Origin: Agrostemma githago
Lineage: Eukaryota; Streptophyta; Magnoliopsida; Caryophyllales; Caryophyllaceae
Direction: 5' to 3'
Assembly (NCBI GenBank): GCA_958450325.1
Contig: OY288239.1
Coordinates: forward strand, 57,183,049 to 57,247,048
Length of the DNA stretch: 64,000 nt
The notes under the pieces were generated by a model. The model made no database searches. It was given only the letters and a program-made list of their open reading frames with translations, and was not told the origin of the DNA. Positions 46,660 to 58,872 of the stretch are shown here, in pieces; position 1 is the first letter of the stretch; each line of letters opens with the position of its first letter. A program made the translations under genes and the position numbers.

Positions 46660-49440
46660 AACAGTTGTAAAATTATCCCACATCGACAAATTTTAATATG
46701 GTGATGAAATTCTATATTATAAATAAGAGTAATCATTCGTTCTTCAATATCTATCAAAAGTCTTTTGAATCTAAAAAACAGTTCTTAAGACTATAAACCT
46801 TAATTAATTATCCTATATTAAAAATTAAATATATATTATAAAAGTAATATATATTAAAATTATCTCACAATGATGAAATTTTAGATTATAAATAAGAGTA
46901 ATCGTTCGGTTATAAATATCGACCAAGAAAAACTTTTAAATTATCCCACATCGAAAAATTATGATGGGGTGATGGAATTCTATATTATAAATATTAGTAA
47001 TCATTCGGTTTTAAATATCGACAAAAAAACTTTTGAGTCTTAAAAAAACTTTTAATGTATAAGACTACAAATTTAAAATCATCCCACATCGGTGAGGTGA
47101 TGTATTTTTTTAGTCTTAAAAAGAGCTGATGGAAGACTATAAACTTAAATAAATTATCCCACATCGAAAAATTATGATAAGTTGATGAATTCTATATTAT
47201 AAATAAGACTAATCCCATCGAAAATTTATAATAAGGTGATGAAAGTTTATATTATAAATAATACTTCATAGTAATCACGTGCTCTTAGATATTAATAAAA
47301 AATCTTTTAAGTCTTAAAATATACTCCGTATTAAGACTATAAACTTAAGTAAAATTATCCCACATTCGAAAAATTATAAAGTTTCATCAAACATAAATCT
47401 TTTGAGTCTTAAAAAAGTTGTTAAGACTATACACTTAAATAAAAAATTATAACACTTAAATAAAAAATTATGATAAGGTGATGGAATTATATATTATAAA
47501 TAAAACTAATAAAAAAAATTCCTTAGCCATCAACCAACTTAAAGTAATTCTCCCACATCGAAAAATTATGATAAGTAGTTTAAAAAAGGTCTTAATAAGA
47601 CTACAAACTTAAAATTATCCCACACCGAAACAACATTGAAATAATTAAAATAAGTTACGGTGATGATTCTATATTATAAATAAGACTACAAATTTTAGTT
47701 AAATTATCCCACATCGACAAATTATAATAAGGTGATTAATTTCTATATTATAAATAAGACTAATTATTTGTTCTTAGATATCAATCACAATGTTTTGAGT
47801 CCTAAAAAAGTTATTAAGACTATACACTTAAGTAAAAATTATAACAAGGTGATGAAATTTTATATTGTAAATAAGACTAATAATAATTCTTTCTTAGACA
47901 TCAACCATGAGGTTCTGAATTTCTACTAAATAAGAGTAATCATTGTTTTTTAAATATCAACCAACAATATTTTGAGTTAAAAAAAGGTCTTAATAAGACT
48001 ACAAAGTTAACATTATCCCACATCGGAACAATTAAAATAAGGTACGATGATGATTCTATATTATAAATAAGACTACAAATTTTAGTTAAATTATTCTACA
48101 TCGACAAATTATAATAAAGTGATAGATTTCTATATTATAAATAAGACTTGTTCCGGTTACGGAAACAATTTTCCCGGCCTAGAATCCGGGTAGTGCAATT
48201 GAATTGAGGATGGATGATTGATTGCTTGATTCCCTTGATCTCCCTTTTCCCTCACTCTTAGGGTCGGACTTTCCCGGCGGAAAATGGCCTGCTCCCTGCA
48301 CAAGTAAACGCACAGGGCCTCGGAGGTTGTCCGAGGAAACCCTCTCCGATGCCTAAGTCAGTCCGTGAAATGCCTTTACGAACCTAGCTCGTGAGGAACT
48401 AGGTGGCGTTTTTAAGAGTAAGAGTCTAGAGAGAGAAAATCCAACCCCCCTCATGTGGGAAATGGGTAGGTATTTATACCTTCTCACAAGAGAGAGGAAA
48501 AGAGAAAGAAGAGGAGGGAAATGGGTGGATGTTTGGCGTGACACGTGGACCTACCTTGTCCACCCATTTCCCCTTACCTTAGGTAAAAAGTCGGATGGGT
48601 CCTCGGTTTTCCTTCGGCTTCATTCAGGCGGAAACGCCCTGGAAGCAGGCGGCAGGCTTGGTTTACTCCGTTTGGCGGGTGGCCCGGGAGATTGGGGCCA
48701 CACTTGGAGATTCCAGCAATTGACGGAAGAGGCCGTTGGACGGACCTTTCCTCCCTCTGCGACTAATCCCCTTGGGGCCTGATTGGCAGGCGGCCAAGGG
48801 CGGGCAACCGACCCCCATCAAGACTAATTATTTGTTCTTAGATATGATATCAATCAAAATCTTTTGAGTCTTAAAAAACTCTTTAAGACTATATACTTAC
48901 CATAATAAGACAATGAAATTCTATTATAAATAAAAGTAATCATTTCTCCAAATTCTATTAGATGGATAAGAGTAATCATTCGTTCTTCGATATATATCAA
49001 AAGTCTTTTGAATCTTAAAAAGAGTTCTTAAGACTATAAACCTCAATTAATTATCCTAAAGTAAAAATTATGATGATGTGATGGAATTTTAGATTATAAA
49101 TAAGAGTAATCATTCGGTTATAAACACCGACCAAGAAAAACTTTTAAATTATCTCACATCGATTATATAAATAAAGAGTAATCGTTTGTCCTTTTAATTT
49201 AAATAAAAACAAACTCTTTTAAGTCTTAAAAATAACTCTTAAAACTATAAACTTAATTAAGTAAATTATATCACATCGAAAAATTATGATGAGATGATGA
49301 AATTCTATATCATAAATGAGTTGTCTTTCGGTTTTAAATATCAACCAACAATATTTTGAGTCTTAAAAAGTTTTTAAAAAGACTACAAACAACAATCATG
49401 TGTTCTTTTGAGTTCTAAAATGGGCTCTTAAGACTATAAA
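46660..49440 (+). repeat. Degenerate tandem array with U-snRNA-promoter-like units in the Helitron
   Basis: Units repeat the phrase TTATCCCACATCG, then AAAAATTATGATAAGGTGAT, TTCTATATTATAAATAAGA, TAATCATTCGTTCTTAGATA, TTTTGAGTCTTAAAAAAGTT and AAGACTATAAACTTAAAT. Clear TCCCACATCG copies are at 46676, 46943, 47082, 47157, about 47551, about 47707 and about 48015. Diverged ones lie between and after. TCCCACATCG matches the plant upstream sequence element of U-snRNA genes. TATAAATA begins about 32 bp after it (46676 copy), close to the Pol II-type spacing. No snRNA sequence follows the TATA boxes. Confidence 0.75.
48149..48820. mobile_element. Solo LTR (672 bp)
   Basis: Begins TGTTCCGGTTACGG, ends ACCGACCCCCATCA and is flanked by a perfect 5-bp duplication AGACT (48144-48148 and 48821-48825). 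It is GC-richer than the surrounding AT-rich array. A palindromic TATA-like box GGTATTTATACC lies at 48469-48480. No interior or second LTR, hence a solo LTR formed by recombination. No 5S-like internal promoter was seen, so it is not a Cassandra element. Family and direction unknown. Confidence 0.88.
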
Positions 49441-49901
49441 CTCCGCTGAAATTAAGTTTGATTACTAATATCATGTGTTCATTTTATTTATTGTAATGAC
49501 ATAGTTTGATTAAGTTTCTTATTTAACGAATGTACATCATGTAATTAAGCCAACTAACCCGTGCAGCGCACGGGCTTTAATCTAGTATTTTTATGATGAA
49601 CTTATAAATTATAATTTTGAATATCACCATTGTGTATACCTTGGAAAATTACTAAAGTTAGGCTTTTGAAATGCCTCAATCGGAGTCTGTATGAGAAAAT
49701 AGGAACCGTTTTACGAAATCGCGCAGAATTGCGATAACGATAAAAATTTCAGTTTTGCAAACAATGAAGTGAAATAGAAAGGTTCCAAAGGCACAAGAAT
49801 TGAATATTACTATATAAAATAGTTGTCGAGACTCTATTTATTAATATTAATTGTTATTATAAATAACTAAAATGGTCAAAAGCACGGAGTGTTACAACCG
49901 G

Positions 49902-50659
49902 AATGGAGCAGGTGTATGCCGGAGGTGAACATTGAGCTGGTGTCAAAGGTGGGAGCTAGGCGGTTCGAAATTCAGGAAAGCCGACTTCAAGGCTTGGACT
50001 GAAGTGGCGCCGAAATTGGATTGACGGCGGCGGTGGTGTTTGGTGGTCGAAGTTCCGGCGAGGAGGACAGAGTGTATGTAAGTCGAGGATGAATGCCGGA
50101 GCCGACAGAGGGAGACAGGTTCGCCGGAGAAGGTCCTGAAATCAACCTTGACAGTTGAATGAGATGGAGTTATGAGCTAATTTGGGTCAAGGTCAAAGGC
50201 AGGTTTGACTATGGGATTTGGGTTGATGAAAATTGGTTGAATTGAGAGTGGGAAATGGGTTGAAGGTGAGATATAGCGATTGGGCCTGTGAAGATATGTG
50301 GAGATTGGGTCATTTGGGTTGGTGACTTTGGGTTTGAGAGATGGAATATGAGTGATGACAAGGGAGTTATGTCGGTGGAATGGGATGGGGAATATGGGTT
50401 AAGTGAGTCGACTTTGACTCGGTTTAGCTCGTCTTGCTTCGACACGCCTCTTTATTCACGAACACGTACCTATAAAACAAAAACAAACAAAAGCAGTACC
50501 AAAATCTACGAAAATGAAGGTAATTGCGAATAAACTAAATTCAAACTAGAAAATACAAAATATATACAAAAATGAGTTATATTGACATTTAAGTACGCAA
50601 AATTGAGTCAAATACGAGTCTAAATGAATGGTAAAATGGTCCAAATTTTCGTGTTATCA
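49902..50659 (-). mobile_element. 3' LTR of Athila-like element B, initial part
   Basis: On the minus strand the LTR starts TGATAACACGAAAATTTGG at 50659, just after a purine tract (CTTAAGTGTGGGGGATT). It runs to 49902, where element C is inserted. It continues at 31272. Together the parts give an LTR of about 2.4 kb. Short open frames in it show no conserved domain. Confidence 0.72.
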
Positions 50660-53600
50660 AATCCCCCACACTTAAGCTTTACTCGTCCTCGAGTAACTCA
50701 TTAGGCTAAACTACGACCCATAAATAAATATAATACGCAAAGACAAAAGCACGAAATATATACAAGCACGAAAGACAAACAACACAACAAATCACATTTT
50801 TTCCAAATCAAAGTCACGATCCTAAAATCCAACTAAAATATAGAATATGAATACTAAAATTACTAAATTGGTTGCAAAAATAATTATTACATATTTCTTG
50901 GCCTCGGTCCATGCTATGACGGGATGTGCGGCGGAGATGGAATGAGTACTCCCATGAAGTTATCGACTAATGCATACAAGTCTCGGCCACTTGCAAAAAC
51001 AAGGGCCAGGGTCGTCCTAATGGCCCAATTGACATAGTGGAATGTTCCAAAATGGAAGATAAGAATATCAAAAATACTCGGGGGAGGAATCGTCTTTCTT
51101 TTTCAAAAAAATTTCTTTCTTTTTCATTTTTCTTTTGTTTTCTTCTTCTCCCCCTTATTCTTTTCTTTTTGAGTTTTTCAAAAAATTTATTTGTTTGCAC
51201 ATATTTGATGGTTGAGCTATTTTTGATAGGAAAAGGAATGCAAAACTCAATATCAATCAGAACCGAACTCTTATTTGTGGAGTATTTTTGTGGAATAATG
51301 GATCGTAAAAGGACAAAAGTCACTTGGGTTATAGTCACCTAGACAAGCATACATTGTTAAAATCACAACACGTGAGGTGAAAGGTGAACACAAGTGAAGT
51401 ACACACCCGAGCGACTTATAGTAGGAGGACAATCAATATATAATATTTAAAATCAACCAACAAGTAATAGAAAAATCCGTACTCTTTAAAGAAGTTGAAA
51501 ATCAGGAAAATGATTTTATCAAGGAAAACAAGTGAAACATAAAAACAAAAATCTTTTTGGAATTTTCTCAATTTTTAAATTTTTAGGATTTTTCAAGTTT
51601 TATCAAAGAAGACACAAAACAAGACAAGACACAAAAACAACAAACAAAACACAAGGTTATAATACACAACAACCACAAATAAACAACATGTATACTCCAC
51701 CAAAGTATCCTCAGACAACAACATCAACCACAATCCTAAAGCAACGATGAATTGTCAATCCAAAACACAATCCCCCCACACTTGAACCGAACATTGCCCT
51801 CAATGTTCAAAGTTAGGGAGGGAAAGGAAGGGTGGGTAAGAAATTACCTTTTAAAGCACAAGTCGTCCCCCACACTTGAACAATTCCGTGCTTCTTATTC
51901 TTTTTCATCCATTGCCATTGTTTGTTGGAGGTACCTACAAGAAGAAACATACAAACATGGACACACAAAAAGCAAAAAATAAGCATAAAAGAACACAACA
52001 AAAGATATTAGAATAAAAACTACTACTAAACGCAACTAAGCTGATATGGGACAATTAACGGGCCTGCTCCGTCCCTTCAACTCACATTGAAATACCTATG
52101 AGGTAAGGTACTCCTATGTAAGGCAAATTCGGTCTTGCTCAAAATTGCCAACGCAACTAAACTCACACAAAACACAAACGAACAAACACATAAACAAACA
52201 AACAAACAAACAAGCAAGAATAGTTGCATCCAAACATGAAAGTACCGAATCCCTCATCGAAATGGCGGAAAGGACACCAATTGTTTACTCGAGACAAGTA
52301 CAAACATTTTAAAGTCAGTTATTCAAGATGAAGTGTGCTAAAGTCTATTAGGATGACATTAAATCACTAAAAACGTTGATGATTTATCTAGGTCCTCCTA
52401 ATCAACTAAAAGTGTACAACGGGGTGTTAAACGGGATGGAAATGAGTGAACCATGGAGTTAGTAGACACTGGAGGTAAGTGTAATCCCGACCTTTTTTGC
52501 AAAAGCAAAGAGGATCGTCCCAAACCTAATGATCTCTTCAAGTAAGGTCACCTAGAGGCACGGGACCCGGTAACCAAGGCCCTATCACTCCGTGGGTGGT
52601 CAAGGTGATCAAATGCAAACCCCAATGTAAACTCTTAGTAGAAAACGTGGACTCAAGCTAAAAGATCAACAGAATTTTTGGTTTAGTGTCATTCTAATAG
52701 AGTAAAGTCCAAAATCATAATGGGTTACCAACAAGGAAAAGTGAACACTTGTGAGCAAGTGTCACAATCGGGTTTTCGAAAACATTTACCTTAAACACAC
52801 TATACAAAATACAAAAAGAACACAACAAAAGTAAAAAACAAACAACTACAAGTAAAGCCAAGCACTCCAATCTTCTTCAAATAGTCAACACAACCACAAC
52901 CACCAATTCCAAAACGTTCACCAAGTGAACCTCCAAATTAAAGCATACAAGCCCATACTCCCATGTGAATAAGGGAATGGGAGAAAATAAGGGTAAAAAA
53001 GAATTATCGAATGGTCTTCGCTTTTAATACCTCACGTCCTCATGCTATGAAGTGGGTGGTATTCATGCAAGAAAGGAGAGAGCAAGGCAATACAAGATTC
53101 TCACAACAACTACTAATAATAACACAATTACACCATAATTACAAATACACCACCAATCCTCCAACAAGATACAAGCAAACATCACAATCCACAATACAAA
53201 ATGGAACAATCAAGCAAAATCTCTTCCACACTTGATTGCTTCCAAATTCTTCATCATCTATCCATGACGGTTTCTTGTTGGAGATACCTACAAATAAAAC
53301 AAAACACAAAACGCGTAAATATGCACAAAAAAGGCTTGAGTTGCCTTCCAAGAAGCGCGGTTTTGGCTAGGACCGCAAAACCTTAAAATTTGTTTGTCTT
53401 CAAAGTATCATCTCCACCATACCCGTCAAGGGCTCAGAGAAGTAGGTCAAAGGCTCTAGAAGAGTATTCAAATAGGCTCATGTAGCCGAGCCAAGCTATC
53501 ATGAATAGCTTCCAAGTCGGAAATGATAAGTAGTCTTCAAATCCATATTGCCCGGGTTCCTCATGATCTTCCGGGTCTTTCCAACCCACTAGCTCTATGG

Positions 53601-53813
53601 ACCTCTTTATCCCAAAACACCGTCTCCACTCACGAACAAGCTTCGAATCTCTAACATGAGGAACAAAAGAAGATTTTGGCGTCATTTCCCTATTGTGCAT
53701 CCCCATATCTTCCTCAAGTTGCGGGCCCACATCCCCAAGTCTCAAGACATCACTTGTCCCCTTATCATCGTGAAGGAGAGATTCGAAACTTCCTCCGACG
53801 GTTTCAATCTCTT
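50660..53813 (-). mobile_element. Non-coding interior of Athila-like element B
   Basis: No RT, RNase H or integrase can be read. Two diverged copies of a block (CCCACACTTGA near the start, then GTTGGAGGTACCTACAAG or GTTGGAGATACCTACAAA) lie near 51860-51945 and 53228-53295. Another CCCCCCACACTTGAACCGAA lies near 51773. The element appears to have replaced pol with such sequence, so it is non-autonomous. Confidence 0.55.
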
Positions 53814-55897
53814 CTAAAACAGAGTTTGGCTCACCAGGGACTCGTAATGTTCTTCAATATTTTTGCACAAGGGCAACTTAATTTCATCATCTTTCCAATA
53901 CTTAAAAAGACATATTACCTCATTCAACTCATCCCAAAGACTCGTATCCTCAACATCCTTGATTGCATTGACCATGTAACAATATTTGGATTCAAGTTCT
54001 TTGTTAGGCGTGAAAGTGGTGATCTCTATCCTTGATGACAAGATGTTATCATTCTCATTGATATCTTCATGGATCACTTCTTCACCTTGAACGGGTTTCT
54101 TGGAATGCATTTTGGGGTAAGGAAACTTGATGTCCATAGGCTTTTCACCATTTTTCATCCCATCAATGAGTGTTGATTTTTCTTGAATTGCCTTGGTGAA
54201 TGGCAAGGAGACTTCTACCTTTTCGACCATGTCCACAAACCGGCTACACTTGATATTTTCCTTGTGACTGTTGGCTCGCTTCGAAAATGGTAGAGGTGGC
54301 ACTAGATCGATGGAGATGGAACATTGGATTCCACCTCCTCATTTGCTTTCTCGAACTCTTGCCTTCTCGCTTCCCTTAGCTTTCTTCGTTTGTCCTCGGC
54401 CTTCGCAACTAACTCAAATTCTGCTCGAATTCCCTGGTTTTGTTTGGTGGAATCAGGAGTAGTGGCATGTGGTGCTTCTTGACGTAGTTGCTTATTTGGA
54501 GTTGCCTTGGTACTCAAATGATTATAAGGGTTTTCAAGCTCTTTTCCTTCTCTTTGGATAAGGACATGGGCTTGGCATGGTGTATCCCTTGGGTGTTGAG
54601 GTTGACCGGGGAAACCATGAGGTGGGTGCACGGGAGCAGCTAAGGCTCGTGCGGCCTCTCGGGATTCCTAAACTTTAAGTCTTGCTTTTGTATCCGCATT
54701 TTCATTTATCAAGAACATTACAGCTTTTCTCATATCAATGTTCGAACCATACCCTTGACCACTACCTTGGCTATGTTGATAATTCACTTGATTGCCACAG
54801 AAAAGAGGTGGTTGGTTGCACCCTTGAGAATCGAATCGTTGGTACCCTTGATTTGGCCCTTGGTTACCTTGATAATTGCATGGATACTCTTGATTGAACT
54901 CTTGATTATGATAATTATTTCCTTGATTGTGTTAATTGTTCACTTTATTTGCACTTAGATTTTGGAAGTTCCTTTGAACATGATAGTTTCTACCTTGGTT
55001 GTTGAAGTTTCCCCTTTGATAGGGAGGCATACATGGAGGTACTTTGACAGACCCTTGGTTGAAAAATATTTATTGATTGGAATTGAAGGGTCTTTATTGT
55101 TGACTCCATTGATACATATCTCTTGATTGTATTTGATACATACCTTTTGGAATATGCTTTGCATTCATAACCTCAAGTTTCTTGGTTATCTCTTCCATTT
55201 TCAATTGGAGTTTCAATTCATTGTTCATAGGAGAATTTGCATCTCTCATCTTCTTAGTATCTCGAGCTTGGCCCCAAAGAGAATCACACTTTGCCATTTT
55301 TTCTAAAAGTGCTCTAGATGCATCGTCTCAAAGAGTGTAGAAATCTCCCCCGGCCGCCGAATTTATATTTTCTTTCAATCTTAAGGATAAGGCTTCGAAA
55401 AAAGTTTGAGTCGTTTACCACTTAGGAATGCCATGATGAGGGCACTTCCTAAGGAGATCACGAAACCTATCCCACGCTTCACTCAAGCTTTCAAGCTCTT
55501 CTTGACGGAAGGTTTGGATTTCAATTCGGTATTGATTGGTTTTTGATGGAGGGAAGTACTTCTCTAAGAAAGCATTTGCAAGATCGATCCATGTTTGGAA
55601 AGTATTGTTCGTATGTCTTTGTAGCCATCTCTTGGCACCGTTCCTCAAAGTCTTAGGAAAGAGGATGTGATGTAGTTAACATGAACTAAGACCACTAAGC
55701 TTGGCTCCAACTAGCTTTTCTTTGAAAGAGCATACATGTTCAAGAGCATCTTCTTGATAGAACCCATGGAAGGTATCTAATTGCACTTCATTGTTCAAGG
55801 AAGCTTTGAGTTTAAATTCTTCGGGGATAGTTCCATAGAAAACGGGGGAAGGAGTTCCCTTATGAGTAGGTTGTGAATGAGAACCAAGAGTTGTCAT
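53814..55897 (-). pseudogene. Athila-type gag remnant
   Basis: Most pieces are in one frame interrupted by stops. At 55648-55415 the gag core reads WIDLANAFLEKYFPPSKTNQ, then FRQEELESLSEAWDRFRDLL and RKCPHHGIP, a close match in pattern to Athila gag proteins. Upstream (55897-55676) is FYGTIPEEFKLKASL with VQLDTFHGFYQEDALEHVCS. Downstream are a coiled-coil-like piece (KLQLKMEEITKKLEVMNAKH) and a charged region at 54631-54302. In another frame, 54302-53814 holds LPFSKRANSHKENIKCSRFV with SLPFTKAIQEKS, recalling the gag-protease linker. It would package element RNA. It is inactive here. Confidence 0.75.
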
Positions 55898-56351
55898 GTC
55901 GGTTTCTTGGAGGCTTTTTGGTGATGGGGGTGATTTAAGAGGTGAAATATTTGGAGGGCCTTCTTGTGGAGGGACAAGAGGTGAAAGGATTAGTGATATA
56001 GGAAGGGAATTTTATGGTGCGAAGGGTGTAAATGAAAGATTTGAAGTGGAATTTGTAGGAGGTGATGTGGATGGATTTGGAGGAATCGGAAGAAATTGAT
56101 GTATGTTGGGTGATTTATGTGAGGTATGAATGTGGAATCACTCTAGTTGAGATATTACCGGGAATCTCAAGGCCTGAAATGTCATCTTTGGCTCGGGATC
56201 GAATCGAAAAGTCGATAACCTATTCCTGGAAAACAAACTCAAATAGAAAGTGAGTCTCCTAGCACCCAGTGGTACTAGGGTAGAGAGAAATAAAAATGAA
56301 AACAATAACCAAACACAAAAAGACTAAAACTCAACTAACTAATCACCGTCC

Positions 56352-56369
56352 CCGGCAACAGCGCGATTT
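56352..56369 (-). promoter_or_regulatory. Primer binding site of element B, degenerate
   Basis: On the minus strand CGCGCTGTTGCCGGGGACGG follows the LTR end ...GCGCATCA. It resembles TGGCGCCGTTGCCGGGGA, the tRNA-Asp-type PBS of Athila elements, with a few mismatches. Confidence 0.6.
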
Positions 56370-56711
56370 TGATGCGCGAGCATCGCGACCCACACAGTCA
56401 AACAATATTTATAACACCGACTAACCTAACTAATGTAGTAGCGGTAAGTCGGGATCGATCCGCAGGGACGGTCTATGTGAAGTTAGTCGAGTCTAAGTCT
56501 AAGCATGTTTGGGGTCTAAAAAAGGGTGTTTTGAAATGATTTGACTAAGCTAACATGAACGAATCTAAACAAGCTAAGAGGAATTACAATAAGAGGAAAC
56601 GAGTTAGGGGGAGTCGAGGAATAAGAAATGAGTCACATAAACAAGGGAATCACGCAATGATACACGATCGAAAAGGGGTGAGTCACCTTTCGGTTTCTCG
56701 ACCCAACTACG
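56370..56711 (-). mobile_element. 5' LTR of element B, terminal fragment
   Basis: TGATGCGCGAGCATCGC at 56370 is the LTR end on the minus strand. The fragment matches 29647-29990. It stops at 56711, where the Tat element is inserted. The rest of this LTR should lie beyond the right edge of the window. Confidence 0.78.
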
Positions 56712-57489
56712 TGTGGACATGACATAGGTCCACCCCGACACGGCCACGCGCGGGTTTGGGGAGGCGAATGAATCTCCATATGAAAACGGATCGGATGGAA
56801 ATTTAAATCGAAGTGGAGTCGCCACCGAACTTTGTGGGAGTTCGGGCCCGTTCGAACCCACTCTATGTCGTAGTGGGTCGTATACAAAATGCAGCCCATT
56901 TTCGATGTCAGAGTTTATTGGGCTCGTCTCTTAGCATTGGATACCGATACCGTCACTACCGGTTATCGTGTATTGAATGACTCTCGTGCGCCAACGGTTT
57001 CGGGCATCCGGAAATCGAGGTTCTGAGTAAGGGGTGAGGGTACGTGTTAAGAAGCTCACGAAGGACACCCAACCCCGCCCGCACTAGCGGCCTCTACTGG
57101 GATATCGATTAACTTTCGAATACGCGCGTTAGTTAAACGGGAAAATGATATGCAAAGATTATTTTCCCTAAGCATGTGAATGAAATCGAAAGGGTTTCTA
57201 CGTCAATTTAATGAAAATAAAATCTAACGTCAAAGTTGAATTTTAGCATGTGGGTTCATTTTAGTACAATAAAATAAACAACCAAAATTGACAAGAGAAC
57301 AATAAACGCGTTAGTAACGGTATAACGGTTTACAAAATATTGAATAATATAGAAAGATGCCAGTGAGTTAATGCATGGTTTTGAAAAGGGTGTTTCACGT
57401 GATAGATTAGGCACGTGTTGACTTAAGTCACGAAAAACGATTAACGAGACTCGAATGATATTGTAGGACTCACGGTTTGACGTGATTAA

Positions 57490-57650
57490 GGGCCACTCGA
57501 CCGAGTCATTATGTGACTCGACCGAGTCATTACGTTGCCACTCGACCGAATCACTGTGAGACTCGACCGAGTGGAGGTCGTAAGAGATATTCTGTATCGG
57601 TTTTGGTGATGTCACTCGATCGAGTGTCGTAGGCACTCGGTCGAGTGGCA
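57490..57650. repeat. TCGA-palindrome cluster, downstream part of the Tat LTR
   Basis: Six dyads of the type CACTCGACCGAGT, CACTCGATCGAGTG and CACTCGGTCGAGTGG within 160 bp. Position matches the second cluster of the gag-only LTRs. Confidence 0.8.
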
Positions 57651-58765
57651 CCTGTACGAATCGTGTCGTTTGCAATTTTAATTATCGATTTTGAAATTGC
57701 TTTTGATTTTTGATGATTTGACGAATTGGGCATAAATATCGTGGAATTTATACTCAACTCTGAAATTACGTACTCGTTGTATTCCATATTCGATTAATGA
57801 ATCGGTATGGAGTATTTAGAGTGAAAATAAAAAAAAGAAATTGCTTTGAGTCGTTTGAATCAACTATCGCGATATGAGTAGATTTCCTCCGCGTTTGATA
57901 ATGTCGTAATTCTAGTGAATCGAATGACAATTATCTTAGCATCAATAGAAATTGCGTTAGCTAATTCGTATGACTAGATCGTTAGATTCGACGCCTAATT
58001 ATGGAATTAGTATCGAATCTACGAGATTGACGCTATGCTAGAATCGAAAGACTTGATTCCCTCGGCTTTTCCGACATCGAAAAGATCCCTAGGGATTGTG
58101 ATGCTGGATCCGCGTCAACGGGTTTCGACCCTTAAAAAATATGTGTTTTGAAGAAGGTTTTTTTTTAGAAAAAAACGATGCAATATGCGATGCAAGCGAA
58201 AGTAAACGAGTTATTGTTGAAATTGACCCGTTTCAATAATCAAGTGCTAGGGTGTCAGGATAAGCGACCGGCAACGCTGTGTGCAGTACACTTGTATATT
58301 CGGGTTCCTTTATCCTGACATCCTTCGCACTCGACACAAATCGACGGGTATTTTAATGTTTTATACTAATAATACTATCGATATTAGAATGCGATAAATA
58401 AAATAAATAAATAAAAACAAAACGAAAAGAAAGAGGAAGAAGATGACGAGAGGAAGAGAATGAGGGAAGAAAGGGGTTTGCACCCTCAACCTACATGTTC
58501 TTGTGCTCGGTATGGACTCGTAGTCGCGGCTTTAACACGGGACTTTCGAGGCTTATGGAGGTTGAGTTGTGGTGGTTAGGGTGTTTGATTCTTAAAGCTA
58601 GGTTTAGGGTTACGGTTCCTAGGCTAGGGCTAGGGTTTGCTTGGTGTAGTATTAGGGTTGTAGAGTGTGTAGAGGATGATCAAAGTTTTTAGGGTTTGTA
58701 AACTTGTCCCATTGGTTGTGCATGAGGGTGTTTATATAGGCTAAGCCTAAGACCTCGGTTAGGGT

Positions 58766-58872
58766 TACTCGACCGAGTAACCAGCTGACTCGGTCGAGTG
58801 GCCCAATGCGTCAGCCGTCGGGCTTGAAATAGGCCCACTCGATCGAGTGGGTGGGGGCACTCGATCGAGTGG
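58766..58872. promoter_or_regulatory. TCGA-palindrome cluster upstream of the Tat LTR TATA box
   Basis: Four dyads (ACTCGACCGAGTA, ACTCGGTCGAGTGG, CACTCGATCGAGTGG twice) within ~107 bp, ending about 25 bp from the TATA box on the minus strand. Same place relative to TATA as in the gag-only LTRs, although the intervening sequence differs. Confidence 0.75.

Larger units (their letters stand above)
34973..49585 (+). mobile_element. Non-autonomous Helitron, interrupted by a MULE and a solo LTR
   Basis: The 3' terminus is clear. The hairpin CCCGTGC-AGC-GCACGGG (49558-49574) is followed seven bases later by CTAG (49582-49585) and then T, the standard Helitron end. The 5' end must start with TC after A. 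The best candidate is TCAATCAATATATATAT near 34973, whose (TA)n tract was split by the MULE at 35011-46345 and resumes at 46346. Excluding insertions it is about 2.6 kb. No Rep/helicase gene is present. The interior is a degenerate tandem array with snRNA-promoter-like motifs. The 5' end is inferred. Confidence 0.6.
31273..49896 (-). mobile_element. Element C: chromovirus-type LTR insertion carrying later insertions
   Basis: Left edge TGTAACAACCCGG, right edge GAGTGTTACA, and a 5-bp duplication ACCGG at 31268-31272 and 49897-49901. Read on the minus strand it starts TGTAACACTCCGTGCTTTTG and ends GGTTGTTACA, as LTRs of Tekay/Del/Reina-type Ty3/gypsy chromoviruses do. After removing the Helitron and the MULE nested in it, about 4 kb remains with no coding sequence. 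A long solo LTR is the simplest reading. An internally deleted element is also possible. Confidence 0.65.

Noticed and set aside
48149..48820. Cassandra-type TRIM with 5S rRNA promoter
   Set aside because: No 5S internal control region was seen. The structure fits an ordinary solo LTR.
46660..49440. Real U-snRNA genes
   Set aside because: The promoter-like motifs are present, but no U1, U2, U4, U5 or U6 sequence follows the TATA boxes, so only promoter-like repeats are reported.
55896..56253. Plus-strand frames near the Athila gag (Gly/Asp-rich)
   Set aside because: Antisense to the gag leader region of element B. No domain, and the minus-strand gag explains the open sequence.
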